Below the pieces are notes generated by a model. That model made no database searches and was not told the DNA's origin. It saw nothing but the letters and a program-made list of their open reading frames with translations. Below are positions 43,582 through 53,096 of a DNA stretch of 64,000 nt, in pieces; the stretch's first letter is position 1, and each line of letters begins with the position of its first letter. The translations under genes and the position numbers were made by a program. The stretch is from Bog-950 sp964423405 (GTDB lineage Bacteria; Bacteroidota; Bacteroidia; Chitinophagales; LD1). The stretch covers positions 1-64,000 of the forward strand of contig CAYREY010000014.1 of assembly GCA_964423405.1 (NCBI GenBank), given 5' to 3'.

Positions 43582-45189
43582 TTAGCGGGCTACACTTACG
43601 CTTCTTTTTTCGCGTATAACGGTAACCTTAACCTGGCCCGGATAAGTCATTTCTTTTTCAATTTTCTGTGAAATAGCAAACGACATTTCCTCGCTCTTCT
43701 TATCATCAATTTTATCGGCTTCTACAATAACACGCAACTCGCGGCCTGCTTGTATAGCATAAGCTTTATCTACGCCTTCAAAACCTTGCGCCAGCGCCTC
43801 CAGGTCTTTAATACGTTGCAGGTAGCCTTCCATTATTTCACGGCGTGCACCCGGCCTTGCGCCCGATATAGCATCGCATGCCTGAATAATAGGCGAGATA
43901 ACGTATTTCATCTCCATCTCATCGTGGTGGGCACCTACTGCATTTACAATGGCAGGGTGTTCGCCATATTTTTCACACAGTTTTGCACCCAGCAACGCAT
44001 GCGATAGTTCGCTCTCTTCATCAGGCACTTTGCCAATATCGTGTAACAAACCGGCACGCTTGGCCAGTTTGGGGTTTAAGCCCAACTCGGCAGCCATGGT
44101 GGCGCACAGGTTGGCAACCTCACGGCTGTGCTGCAACAGGTTTTGCCCGTACGATGAACGGAAACGCATACGGCCAACGTAGCGTATCAGTTCCTGGTGC
44201 AGGCCTTGTATGCCCATATCAATAACCGTACGTTCGCCTATTTCAAGTATGTGCTCTTCCAGTTGTTTTTTGGTTTTTACAACTATCTCTTCAATACGTG
44301 CCGGGTGTATACGGCCATCGGCCACCAGGCGCTGTAGCGATAGGCGGGCTATCTCACGGCGTATTGGGTCGTAACCCGAAATAATAATAGCTTCCGGGGT
44401 ATCATCAACCACAAATTCGCAACCGGTAGCGGCTTCCAGGGCACGTATGTTACGGCCTTCACGGCCTATTATCTGGCCTTTCTGTTCATCGCTATCCAGG
44501 TTAAATACCGATACGGTATTCTCTATGGCGTTTTCGGCAGCAGTGCGCTGTATGGTTTGAATAATAATTTTCTTAGCCTCTTTATTGGCTTTGCTTTTAG
44601 CATCGTCAATCAGGGTTTTGGTCAGGCTCAGGGCTTCCGTTTCCGCAGCCTTGGTCATGTTTTCTACCAGCTCTTTCTTGGCGTCTTCTTTGCTTAGGCC
44701 GCTTATCTGCTCCAGCTTGGTTACAAATATTTCGTGGCTCTTTTTAAGCTGCTCGTTTTTGGCATTTACCTGCTCCAGTTGCTTGTTCAGGTTTTCTTTC
44801 AGGCTGCCTATCTCGTTTTCTTTTTTCGAAACCTCGGCGGTGCGCTGGTTTATTTCGGTTTGCTGGGCTTTAAGCTGCGCTTCTTTTTCAAGTGCTTTTT
44901 TGTTGCGTTCAGCTACCTCGGCTTCGTGCTTGCTCTTTAGTTGTATAAAGTGCTCTTTGGCCTGTAGTTCTTTGTCTTTTTTTGCAGCTTCGGCGTTGCG
45001 TTTGGCATCGGCTATCAGTTTATCGGCGGTGGCTTGTGCATCGGCAAGTTTTTTAGCAACTTCCTCAGCAGCACGTTGCTCTACATCGGCATTGCTTTTT
45101 TGCGTTATAGAGCGCCCCACCAATAACCCTACAATGGCCGCCACCACAGCAAGTATTGCCGCAATGATGATGATGTATGTACTATCCAT
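43582..45189 (-). CDS. rny: Ribonuclease Y
   Basis: RNase Y is a membrane-bound endonuclease that starts mRNA decay. The 535-residue protein has an N-terminal membrane helix (about residues 4-25), a long coiled coil (about 28-190), a KH RNA-binding domain (about 215-285, IGREGRNIRALEAATG) and an HD domain with HDIGK (about residue 378) and its second metal site HHDE. It ends VIREKRSVSVAR. The gene order pheT, coiled-coil gene, zapA, rny on one strand suggests one transcript or closely linked units. Confidence 0.95.
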   Translation of the reverse strand: MDSTYIIIIAAILAVVAAIVGLLVGRSITQKSNADVEQRAAEEVAKKLADAQATADKLIADAKRNAEAAKKDKELQAKEHFIQLKSKHEAEVAERNKKALEKEAQLKAQQTEINQRTAEVSKKENEIGSLKENLNKQLEQVNAKNEQLKKSHEIFVTKLEQISGLSKEDAKKELVENMTKAAETEALSLTKTLIDDAKSKANKEAKKIIIQTIQRTAAENAIENTVSVFNLDSDEQKGQIIGREGRNIRALEAATGCEFVVDDTPEAIIISGYDPIRREIARLSLQRLVADGRIHPARIEEIVVKTKKQLEEHILEIGERTVIDMGIQGLHQELIRYVGRMRFRSSYGQNLLQHSREVANLCATMAAELGLNPKLAKRAGLLHDIGKVPDEESELSHALLGAKLCEKYGEHPAIVNAVGAHHDEMEMKYVISPIIQACDAISGARPGARREIMEGYLQRIKDLEALAQGFEGVDKAYAIQAGRELRVIVEADKIDDKKSEEMSFAISQKIEKEMTYPGQVKVTVIREKRSVSVAR

Positions 45190-45312
45190 TTGGTTTATTG
45201 ATTTATAAATGATTAAAAAATAGTTCCAGTTTCGACAAATAACCGAAAATAGGCCCGCTAATGCTAAGGCAGGTTAACTATTATATTAAGGCAGGATAGT
45301 GGGAGAGAAGAT

Positions 45313-45612
45313 TTATTTAGACAGGTCGGTTATTACCTTTTCCAGTTCTGTTATTTTTTCTTCCAGTAAACGGTCGTTTTTTTGCGTTTTATCCCTAAGG
45401 GTTACGTTTTCTACGGCAAAGTTAAGCAGGCACATAGCCAGATAGTCCTGCTTGTCTTTTCCTACATACAGCTGCTGGTATTCTTTAATTCTGTTGTTCA
45501 CCAGGGTTACTGCACTATTCACTTTTTCCTCATCGCCTTTCGCTACCTTAATAGGGTAAGGCCTCTCCGCAACTAAAACATTGATATTGACCGTTTCATT
45601 TTTCTCCGCCAT
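45313..45612 (-). CDS. zapA: Cell division protein ZapA
   Basis: ZapA bundles FtsZ filaments at the division ring. The 99-residue protein (start MAEKNETVNINVLVAERPYP) has the N-terminal beta region ending in the conserved RPYPI, then EEKVNSAVTLVNNRI and a long C-terminal coiled coil. The ATG at 45612 is chosen because the ATG at 45621 lies inside the preceding gene. The gene follows the coiled-coil gene by one base, so coupling is likely. Confidence 0.85.
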   Translation of the reverse strand: MAEKNETVNINVLVAERPYPIKVAKGDEEKVNSAVTLVNNRIKEYQQLYVGKDKQDYLAMCLLNFAVENVTLRDKTQKNDRLLEEKITELEKVITDLSK

Positions 45613-45613
45613 C

Positions 45614-45916
45614 CTAATCATTCAGCATCGTAATACAATGGTCTATCTCCTTAATATACTCGTTAATTTTCCTTTTCAGCTCAGTAATATCGGCATTTTC
45701 CTTGTCGGTTGTGCCTATATTCTGCGCTAACTTAATTATTTTAATTTTATTAACTAATTCTTCGCTTTTCCGTGTTTCCTCGCCAAGGGCTTGTTGCAGC
45801 CGTTTAACTTCTGCTTCAAGTGTTTGGTTTTTAACGGTTAGCCGGCTATTGTTCTCAACTAGTGCCAGTAAACGCTTACGTGCCTCCTCTATGCGCTGAA
45901 CAACTTCTTTAGCCAT
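45614..45916 (-). CDS. Coiled-coil protein upstream of zapA
   Basis: The 100-residue protein is almost wholly coiled coil (RIEEARKRLLALVENNSRLT, EAEVKRLQQALGEETRKSEEL). It lies between pheT and zapA, three bases from the first and one from the second. Its size, coiled-coil nature and place next to zapA suggest a division role similar to ZapB, but this rests on position and composition, not on clear sequence similarity. Confidence 0.75.
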   Translation of the reverse strand: MAKEVVQRIEEARKRLLALVENNSRLTVKNQTLEAEVKRLQQALGEETRKSEELVNKIKIIKLAQNIGTTDKENADITELKRKINEYIKEIDHCITMLND

Positions 45917-45919
45917 TAT

Positions 45920-48349
45920 TTAGTTTTTTCTGATTGTGGCCCCCAGTTCATTTTCGTAACGGGCCATTAACTTACCCATCAGCTTTTCTATTTCCTGGTC
46001 GGTAAGGGTTTTATCCGGATGCTGAAAAACAAAGCTTACGGCGTAGCTTTTTTTGCCTTTTTCCATTTTATCGCCTTTGTACACATCAAACAGCGATACA
46101 TCCTGCAATAGCTTTTTCGATTCTGCTACCGCTATTTTCTCTACCGCTTCAAACTGTAATTCTTCGCCCACTATCATGGCCAAATCGCGTTTAACCGATG
46201 GGAACTTAGGCAACTCGCTAAAGGTAACTTTGGTAAACTGCGATTTTTCCAACAGGTAATCCCAGTTCAGGTCGGCGTAAAATACCTCGTTTTTAATATC
46301 AAACTTGCCCAATACCTTTTTGCCGATGCTACCCAGGCGGGCTACCTCTACCCCCTCGCTTTTAAGCACCAGGCTAAAAGCATACGGACTGGCTTCGGCT
46401 ATCTCTTTATCAAAACCGGTGTGGCCCAGGCACTCCAGTACATTAAGCACTATACTTTTTAAATGGAAAAAACTAAAAGACGGTCCTTTTGCCAGCCAGT
46501 TATCTTCAGCCGCTTTACCGGTAATCAGTATTTGCAGGTGGCGGTTTTCTTTGTAGCCGCTATCGGTTTTGTGGTAGGTTTTGCCAAACTCGTACAGGCG
46601 CAGGTCGGTTGCCTTGCGGTTTTGGTTATAGGCTACTACCTCCAGTGCCGAGTATAGCATAGAGGTGCGCAGCGAGTCCAGTTCACTGGTCTGGCTGTTT
46701 AGTAGTTTCACCTGTTGTTTTTGCAACAGTTCATCTTCTTCGTAGCGGCTTTGGGTTACCGAGTTGGTCCATATCTCGTTAAAGCCCGCACCGGTAAGCA
46801 GGTTGGCTGCTGTATTCTCGGTACGTTGGGCATCTATCTTGCCGCTAAACGATAAACTCGTCTTCAGGTTTTTGGGCAGGGTAAAGCTGTTATAACCCAG
46901 TATGCGGATTATCTCTTCTACTATATCAGCTTCGCGTTTAACGTCGGTTTTAAAGGCCGGTACCAATAGCTGCCATTCATCGCCTTCTTCTTTTTCAATC
47001 TTAATCTCAAGGTGCTGCAGTATCTGTTTTATAACAGCGGCATCTATCTCAAAACCGGCCAGGCGCAGCATACGGCTGTACGATACGGTAAAACGCCAAC
47101 CCTCTATCGGGTTAGGGTAAATATCTACTATATCCGATGTTACTTCGCCGCCACAAATCTCTGTTATCAGCAATGCAGCACGTTTCAGTACTTCTACGGT
47201 AATGTTTGGGTCGGTACCTTTTTCAAAGTGCATGGCCGCATCGGTACGCAGATTTAAGCGGGTGCCTGTTTTACGTATGCCGGTTGGCGAAAAGCAGGCG
47301 CTCTCTAAAAATATGCTGGTTGTATTATCGGTAACACCACTGGTTGCACCACCAAACACGCCGGCTATGCACATACCGCCTTCGGCATCGCATATCATCA
47401 GGTCGTTGGCGGCCAGTTTTACTTCTTTCTCGTCAAGCGTAATAAAAGGCGTGCCTTCGGGCAATTGTTTTACCACTACTTTGTTGCCACGTATTTTGGC
47501 AGCATCAAAGGCGTGTAGCGGTTGTCCGTATTCGTGCAGTACATAGTTGGTTATATCTACCACGTTGTTTATAGCACGTACACCTATAGCTTTCAGCCTG
47601 TTTTTTAACCAATCGGGCGATGGGCCTACCTTTATACCCGTAATAGTTAATCCCGAATAGCGCGGGCAGGCAGTAGTATCCAATACCTCTACCTGTATAT
47701 TGTTAGCCGCTTTTGCAACTTTAAAAGTACTTGTATTTGGTTTAGTAAAACTAACCGGTGCTTTGTAGGCTACATTAAGCGCTGCCACCACATCGCGGGC
47801 TACACCTATATGGCTGTTAGCATCGCCGCGGTTAGGCGTAAGGCCAATTTCAAGCACATGGTCTTTTTCTATCTTAAAATAGTCGGCGGCTTTAGTGCCC
47901 ACTATGGCTGTTGGCTCCAGTACCATAATGCCGGCATGGTTACCACTCAAGCCTATTTCATCTTCGGCGCATATCATACCAAAGCTTTCTACACCACGTA
48001 TTTTTGCTTTTTTAATTTGTAGTTTCTCACCTCCGGCAGGGTACAGGGTACTGCCTACCAGTGCTACCACCACTTTTTGTCCGGCAGCCACATTGGGCGC
48101 GCCGCATACTATTTGCAGTAGTTCGCCGGCGCCCACATCTACTTTGGTTACCGATAGCTTATCGGCATCGGGGTGTTTGCCACATTCTTTCACCTCGCCT
48201 ATTACAACGCCCTCCAGGCCACCCTGCAGGCTTTCAAAAGGGGTAATATCTTCTACCTCCAGCCCTACGCCGGTAAGTACCTCGCCCAGGTCTTTAGGGT
48301 TCAGGTTAAAATTTACATAGTTCTTTAGCCAGTTATACGAAATCTTCAT
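45920..48349 (-). CDS. pheT: Phenylalanyl-tRNA synthetase beta subunit
   Basis: PheT with PheS charges tRNA-Phe in a heterotetramer. The start at 48349 gives MKISYNWLKNYVNF, the family start, and 809 residues; an ATG three codons earlier is possible. Visible parts are the tRNA-binding EMAP-like domain (about 45-150, VVIGEVKECGKHPDADKL, VCGAPNVAAGQKV), the B3/B4 editing region, the B5 domain and the C-terminal anticodon-binding FDX domain (FPSVKRDLAMIV). pheS is not next to it. TAGATTTG six bases before the ATG is a possible -7 box with almost no leader. Confidence 0.96.
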   Translation of the reverse strand: MKISYNWLKNYVNFNLNPKDLGEVLTGVGLEVEDITPFESLQGGLEGVVIGEVKECGKHPDADKLSVTKVDVGAGELLQIVCGAPNVAAGQKVVVALVGSTLYPAGGEKLQIKKAKIRGVESFGMICAEDEIGLSGNHAGIMVLEPTAIVGTKAADYFKIEKDHVLEIGLTPNRGDANSHIGVARDVVAALNVAYKAPVSFTKPNTSTFKVAKAANNIQVEVLDTTACPRYSGLTITGIKVGPSPDWLKNRLKAIGVRAINNVVDITNYVLHEYGQPLHAFDAAKIRGNKVVVKQLPEGTPFITLDEKEVKLAANDLMICDAEGGMCIAGVFGGATSGVTDNTTSIFLESACFSPTGIRKTGTRLNLRTDAAMHFEKGTDPNITVEVLKRAALLITEICGGEVTSDIVDIYPNPIEGWRFTVSYSRMLRLAGFEIDAAVIKQILQHLEIKIEKEEGDEWQLLVPAFKTDVKREADIVEEIIRILGYNSFTLPKNLKTSLSFSGKIDAQRTENTAANLLTGAGFNEIWTNSVTQSRYEEDELLQKQQVKLLNSQTSELDSLRTSMLYSALEVVAYNQNRKATDLRLYEFGKTYHKTDSGYKENRHLQILITGKAAEDNWLAKGPSFSFFHLKSIVLNVLECLGHTGFDKEIAEASPYAFSLVLKSEGVEVARLGSIGKKVLGKFDIKNEVFYADLNWDYLLEKSQFTKVTFSELPKFPSVKRDLAMIVGEELQFEAVEKIAVAESKKLLQDVSLFDVYKGDKMEKGKKSYAVSFVFQHPDKTLTDQEIEKLMGKLMARYENELGATIRKN

Positions 48350-48439
48350 AAGGCGCAAATCTATAAAAATGCGCGGGGCTGCGTAGCAGAATGCCTCTAA
48401 TACTGTATGAGATTTATTAGCGCCCTTTAACAGGGTTGT

Positions 48440-49318
48440 TTATTGCACTTTCAACTCCCGTGCCTGGTACACCAGTTTGCGGTTTTCGTACTCATGTATA
48501 TATGCTACTATGTGCATATGCTCGGGTTTCCATTTAGCGGCCAGGGTGGTTTTGTACACTTTGCGTACCACGCGCCCTGCATCCAGCGGGGCATCAATTA
48601 TATCGCCCTGTATAGCGGTAACAAATGCGCGTTGCACATCTTTATGTACGTAAAAGGTATCTATTACCGAGCCGTTTAGCTGCGCCGATTCTATATCGCT
48701 TTCGCTTAATACCACGGTTAGCTTATTCTTTTCGGCTACATCGCTGGTGTAGTGCAACTCGGTTACTATCGTTAGTTCGCGGTTGGCAGGGTTGTAGGTT
48801 TTCTCCAGCACCAGGTTAACCGGTGTGGTTTGTGCCAGCTCGGCAGTAACTTTACTGCTCCATACATTTTTATCCCATAGTACACTGTTGGTAGAAGCAA
48901 TGCGGTCAATGGCTGCTACCGGTTCAAAACCCAGCGGCTGCATAAAATCGTACAGCGATTGTGCGTTGGCATTCTGAAACGTATCTTTACTAAACGAGTA
49001 ATGTATGCCCAACGAGTTAACCGGGTGAAAACTGATAGATATCACGCGGTCGGGGTTGGCCGATTTTATACTTGCAATTATCTGGTGCCCCTGTGGACAG
49101 TTGGGGCAGCGTACACCCGTAAATTCTTCTACCAATACATTTTTGGTTTCGGCGGTCTGCGGAGTTTCTACATACGTAGTATCCGAAACGGCATTCTGGT
49201 TGTTTTTCAGGGTTATCTCTGGCCCCACCTCTTTGCACGATGAGAGTAGCAACAACAGAGCGACCACACCTGCCAAAGGTGCTGTAAGATGTTTTGCTGG
49301 TTTAATGTACGTATTCAT
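48440..49318 (-). CDS. Omp28-related lipoprotein with thioredoxin-like CPNC site
   Basis: The 292-residue protein has a lipoprotein signal (LLLLSSC near residue 28), so it is membrane-anchored. It then has the segment NVLVEEFTGVRCPNCPQGHQ (about 60-79), a thioredoxin-like strand and CxxC pair found in Omp28 proteins. The remainder fits the Omp28 family of Bacteroidota outer membrane proteins. It is read after the DUF6029-type barrel gene, 68 bases apart, and the TlpA gene is divergent from both. A thiol-related shared role of the three is inferred. Confidence 0.85.
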   Translation of the reverse strand: MNTYIKPAKHLTAPLAGVVALLLLLSSCKEVGPEITLKNNQNAVSDTTYVETPQTAETKNVLVEEFTGVRCPNCPQGHQIIASIKSANPDRVISISFHPVNSLGIHYSFSKDTFQNANAQSLYDFMQPLGFEPVAAIDRIASTNSVLWDKNVWSSKVTAELAQTTPVNLVLEKTYNPANRELTIVTELHYTSDVAEKNKLTVVLSESDIESAQLNGSVIDTFYVHKDVQRAFVTAIQGDIIDAPLDAGRVVRKVYKTTLAAKWKPEHMHIVAYIHEYENRKLVYQARELKVQ

Positions 49319-49386
49319 GTTTATTACTTCTTATTAACTTTTACGGCTACACCAAAGTCCTCTCTTCGGGAGGGTTGGGTGGGCCT

Positions 49387-51036
49387 TTAAAACACCGAGC
49401 TGATACCCAGTTTTACCCCGCTGAAAGCCGGCTCTATACGGCACACCCCACCGGTACATACTATACCCTCTACCTGTTTTACGTAGCTAAGCGTAAAGCG
49501 GTGCGGCCCCAATGTGTAACCTGCAAATACCGAGTAGTAGTGGTTCGGGTTGGGGTTAATATCGGGGTTCGGGTCAAAGTTCCACATATCCGATACTGCA
49601 AACGAAAAATGTGGGGCAAAATTATACTCTACCAGGGCGTATATCCATTGCCCGTAGTCTTTTTTTACATGCTGGTATTGCACCTCTACGCGTATAGAGT
49701 GTTTCTTGTTTATCTTGTAGCTAAACTCGGCAAAAGGGGTGTAGGCATCTATTTCGTGCTCACCCTCTTTGCGGTAAATAAACTTGTTGTAGCGGGCATA
49801 CATAAAGCCTACCTCCAGTTCTATACTTTTGGTTGGTTTAAATGTGCCGGCCAGGTAGGCCTCGCCAAAAAAAGCAGTATCGCTGGGGTGGTATTTTTTT
49901 AGCAATAAATCGCGTACGTACGATCCCTGCGCAGTAAAGCTCATTTTACGGTTAGGCGAGTAAGTAATTTCAGCACCAAATGCCAACTCGCGGTTCTCCA
50001 GCGATGGGGCAAAGTAACGGGCCGGCAGGCGCAGCGAGTTTTGGCGCGATACCGGTGGCAAAAAGTTAAGCATACCATCAAACAGCGCCTCGGTAGGGTT
50101 GGGCGAGGTATGCATATAAAAGTTTTCGGTGCGCTTAAACTGTAGTATTACACCTATACCGGGCTTACTGAAATTAAGCGTAGTAAAAATACAGTTGCCT
50201 GCCGAGTTTATCAGCGAGTCTTTGGCGTCGTGTATCTGATCTTTCTTTATAGCCTCAGTGGTTTTGTATGCTCCCTCTACATACCAGCTTATAGGGCCAG
50301 CTGTAAGCGTATGGTAAGCGGTAACAGCGTAGGTGTTAAACTTAGGCACAAAACGGCCCAGCGTATCGTAGCTTTCTATGGTAGAAACCAGCAGGGCCAT
50401 GTTGTCGCGGTCCATACTGCGGTTTACTATACCTACCCCCGGCTGAAAAGTGGCTTTGCCGTTTTTTGTGGTAAAGTTACCCTCTGCATTAAAGCCCAGT
50501 ATCAGCGGTTTCTGAAAACTGAATTTTAACTTCTGTGCGCCGCCAAAGGCTTTTAGTTTCAGTTTGCCTTTTACATCGTACTCCAGGCGCGCACCCAACA
50601 GGGCGTTATCTATACCCAGCGCCCGCTCTTCGTAGGTACGGTATATAATGCCGGTGCCTATCTGGTCGTATATATATCCACCGGTTATGGTCAGGTCTTT
50701 TATCTTCTTTTTAATAAAGAAATTGCCTACCCCTACACCTGTGTAGGGCGAAGTAGGTACGCGTAATATTGAATTGTAGAAAAAATCGATACGTACACCG
50801 GTTTGCAGCTCAAATTTATCGTTGGTGTATTTCAGCTCCAGCCAGTTATCTGTACCTACTTTCAGGTTATCGTAGTGCGGCAGGTTAAAGGCACCTATCT
50901 TTTCATCGCGGATAAAGAAGTTGGTGTTATTTTGGAAAGAACCCGAAAAATAGCCCCACTGCGCCTCTGCGGTTGTGAATAAAAGCAAAAAGAGTAATGT
51001 GGGTAAGGTGTTGATTTTTTGCATGTAACTAATCAA
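49387..51036 (-). CDS. DUF6029-like outer membrane protein
   Basis: The 549-residue protein has a signal peptide (about residues 1-25). The mature part is full of alternating aromatic/polar beta strands (NWLELKYTNDKFELQTGVRI, YSVFAGYTLGPHRFTLSYVK) as expected for a large outer membrane barrel. The layout and the Omp28 and TlpA neighbours match the DUF6029 family of Bacteroidota, whose role is unknown. Its segment GIVCTGGVCRIEPAF near the C-terminus contains two cysteines. Confidence 0.78.
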   Translation of the reverse strand: MISYMQKINTLPTLLFLLLFTTAEAQWGYFSGSFQNNTNFFIRDEKIGAFNLPHYDNLKVGTDNWLELKYTNDKFELQTGVRIDFFYNSILRVPTSPYTGVGVGNFFIKKKIKDLTITGGYIYDQIGTGIIYRTYEERALGIDNALLGARLEYDVKGKLKLKAFGGAQKLKFSFQKPLILGFNAEGNFTTKNGKATFQPGVGIVNRSMDRDNMALLVSTIESYDTLGRFVPKFNTYAVTAYHTLTAGPISWYVEGAYKTTEAIKKDQIHDAKDSLINSAGNCIFTTLNFSKPGIGVILQFKRTENFYMHTSPNPTEALFDGMLNFLPPVSRQNSLRLPARYFAPSLENRELAFGAEITYSPNRKMSFTAQGSYVRDLLLKKYHPSDTAFFGEAYLAGTFKPTKSIELEVGFMYARYNKFIYRKEGEHEIDAYTPFAEFSYKINKKHSIRVEVQYQHVKKDYGQWIYALVEYNFAPHFSFAVSDMWNFDPNPDINPNPNHYYSVFAGYTLGPHRFTLSYVKQVEGIVCTGGVCRIEPAFSGVKLGISSVF

Positions 51037-51101
51037 ATTCTGGGGCGTAAAGTTATGTTAATCGTTATTATTCAAAAATCTTTTGTTTTTTAGGCAAATA
51101 A

Positions 51102-51118
51102 TTGGCACGCGCATTGCC
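51102..51118 (+). promoter_or_regulatory. Sigma-54 (-24/-12) promoter of the TlpA gene
   Basis: TTGGCACG, four bases (CGCA), TTGCC. The GG and GC pairs are exactly 12 bases apart, as the consensus TTGGCACG-N4-TTGCW requires; only the last base differs. Transcription would begin near 51129, 13 bases before the ATG at 51142. Confidence 0.75.
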
Positions 51119-51141
51119 TTATTGCACCAAACAAACACACA

Positions 51142-51669
51142 ATGAAAAAATCCTTTCTGGCATTAGTACTGCTTTTTACAGTTTTCCTTACACAGGCGCA
51201 AAGCGAAAAAACACCTGTAGAGAAAATAATGGGTGAAAAGACCTTGCCATCGGTTACGCTAAGCGATATGAACGGCAAGCAGGTAGATGTTGCCAGCTAC
51301 GGTAAAAGCGGTAAAATAACCGTGATTAGCTTTTGGGCTACCTGGTGTGTGCCCTGCAAAAAAGAGCTTACCAATGTGGCAGAGCTGTACGATGAGTGGA
51401 AGACAAAATATAACATGCAGATAGTGGCGGTAAGTATCGATGACTCGCGTAGCGCTACCAAGGTAAAGCCTACTGTAGAAGGCCAGCGCTGGGAGTACGA
51501 TGTGCTGCTGGATGTTAACCAGGACCTGAAACGCCAACTGAATATACAAAGCGTACCGTTTACCTTATTGGTAGATGCAAACGGTAAAATAGTTTATACC
51601 CACAGCGGCTATGTAGACGGCGACGAATACATACTGGAAGAAGAGATACAGAAGCTGGTTAAGAAATAA
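51142..51669 (+). CDS. TlpA/ResA family thiol-disulfide oxidoreductase
   Basis: The 175-residue protein has a signal peptide (MKKSFLALVLLFTVFLTQAQ) and a thioredoxin-like domain with the site WATWCVPCKKEL (about residues 70-81) and the cis-proline region QSVPFTLLVDANG. Periplasmic TlpA proteins reduce or shuffle disulfides, for example in cytochrome c maturation. It is divergent from the DUF6029/Omp28 unit and has a -24/-12 promoter, so it should depend on sigma-54 and an activator, perhaps the NtrC-type protein at 37141-38472. Confidence 0.9.
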   Translation: MKKSFLALVLLFTVFLTQAQSEKTPVEKIMGEKTLPSVTLSDMNGKQVDVASYGKSGKITVISFWATWCVPCKKELTNVAELYDEWKTKYNMQIVAVSIDDSRSATKVKPTVEGQRWEYDVLLDVNQDLKRQLNIQSVPFTLLVDANGKIVYTHSGYVDGDEYILEEEIQKLVKK

Positions 51670-51683
51670 TCTGGTTTTGGCTG

Positions 51684-53060
51684 TTATCTTTTAACAGCCT
51701 GCATCATCATACCATACTTAGGCCGTAGCGTAATCAGTGGCTCCGGCTCTACTGTAAAGCTCGGTTTTAATCTGAATTTGTAATTACGGTACAGGTGAAT
51801 CAGTATTATCTGCATTTCCATTATTGCAAAGTTATTGCCTATGCATAGTCTTGGCCCGCCACCAAACGGAAAGTAAACGTATCGGTCTATATTGTTGCGT
51901 AGCTCGGGCGCAAAGCGTTCGGGTTTAAACTTCAGTGGTTCATCCCAGTATTTTTCGCTGCGGTGAAAATACATGATAGGCACCAGCACGTTGGTGTTTT
52001 TAATAATACGGTAGCCGCCTATCTCGTCGTCTTCATAATTACGGCGGCCTACCACCCAGGCCGGTGGGTACAGGCGCATAGCCTCGTCAATTACCTGCCG
52101 CACATACTGAAAGCCCAGCACATTCTGAAAGTTAAGCTCGGTGCCGGCATCCATTTTTTCGTCTATCTCCTTTATCATCTTCTCCTCAGCATCCGGGTTT
52201 TGCGACAGCAGGTAAAGTATCCACGCCATAGCATTGGCAGTGGTTTCATTACCTGCTATAAAGATGGTCATAATCTCATCGCGCAGTTGTTTCTGGTCCA
52301 TACCCTCACCGGTATCTTCATCGCGCGCATCCAGTAACATCGATAGTAAGTCGCTTTTAGATACACCCGATTTACGGCGCTCTTCTATAATGCCGTAAAT
52401 AATATCATCCAGTATTTTTATCGATTTACGCTCTTTCATATTAGTAGGCGTAGGTATCGATGCCGGTAAGCGGATAGGGGCGTTCAGTTTTTCGGTAGCC
52501 ATCTGGTTAAGCAGGGTAATCTGCCGGCTTACCAGTTCTGCTTTATCATCTACCCCGTTGCTGAATATGGCTTCCGATATAATATCCAGCGTAAGGTTGG
52601 TCATATCCGGTGCTACATCAAAGTACTCGCCGCTTTCTGCTTTAGGTTTAAGGCGTTCTACTTCTCCCTGTGCTTTACGTACCATCATGGCGGTAAGGTC
52701 GGCCAGCTTTTGCTTATGGAACGCCGGTTGCGCCAGCCTGCGCTGCTTGCGCCAAAAGTCGCCCTCGCTTGTTAACAGGCCGTTGCCCAGCAACAGCTTA
52801 ATCATATCATAGGCCAGACTTTTACGATAGTTCTTATTGTTATCTACCAATACATAGCGGGCATATTCTGGTTTAGCGGCAATTACAATGCGTGTAAATG
52901 GTAGCGAAAGCGAAATGATTTTACCATACTTTTTTATAAGCTGTGGCACTACTTCGTGAGCATTGTTGCGAAGTATATAACCACTACCAAACAGCCAGTG
53001 TTTTTCTTTGGGCGATGGAGGGGTGCTTAGTGTTTTAACTGGTGTTGTTTCGGTGCTCAT
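51684..53060 (-). CDS. Cytochrome P450
   Basis: P450s insert oxygen into organic substrates using heme and electrons from redox partners. The 458-residue protein has the I-helix oxygen-binding motif AGNETT (in FIAGNETTANAM), the K-helix ExxR (EAMR), the PERF region (FKPERFAPE) and the heme loop FPFGGGPRLCIG with ligand Cys406. It is soluble, without an N-terminal membrane anchor. No ferredoxin or reductase gene is next to it. The arrangement resembles fatty-acid-type bacterial P450s, but the substrate is unknown. Confidence 0.94.
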   Translation of the reverse strand: MSTETTPVKTLSTPPSPKEKHWLFGSGYILRNNAHEVVPQLIKKYGKIISLSLPFTRIVIAAKPEYARYVLVDNNKNYRKSLAYDMIKLLLGNGLLTSEGDFWRKQRRLAQPAFHKQKLADLTAMMVRKAQGEVERLKPKAESGEYFDVAPDMTNLTLDIISEAIFSNGVDDKAELVSRQITLLNQMATEKLNAPIRLPASIPTPTNMKERKSIKILDDIIYGIIEERRKSGVSKSDLLSMLLDARDEDTGEGMDQKQLRDEIMTIFIAGNETTANAMAWILYLLSQNPDAEEKMIKEIDEKMDAGTELNFQNVLGFQYVRQVIDEAMRLYPPAWVVGRRNYEDDEIGGYRIIKNTNVLVPIMYFHRSEKYWDEPLKFKPERFAPELRNNIDRYVYFPFGGGPRLCIGNNFAIMEMQIILIHLYRNYKFRLKPSFTVEPEPLITLRPKYGMMMQAVKR

Positions 53061-53096
53061 ACCGGTGGGTTTAAAAGTAGTTAATTTGCTGCCTCG

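Noticed and set aside
45190..45312. 6S RNA between zapA and rny
   Set aside because: The spacer is only 123 bases and does not form the long rod with a central bubble.
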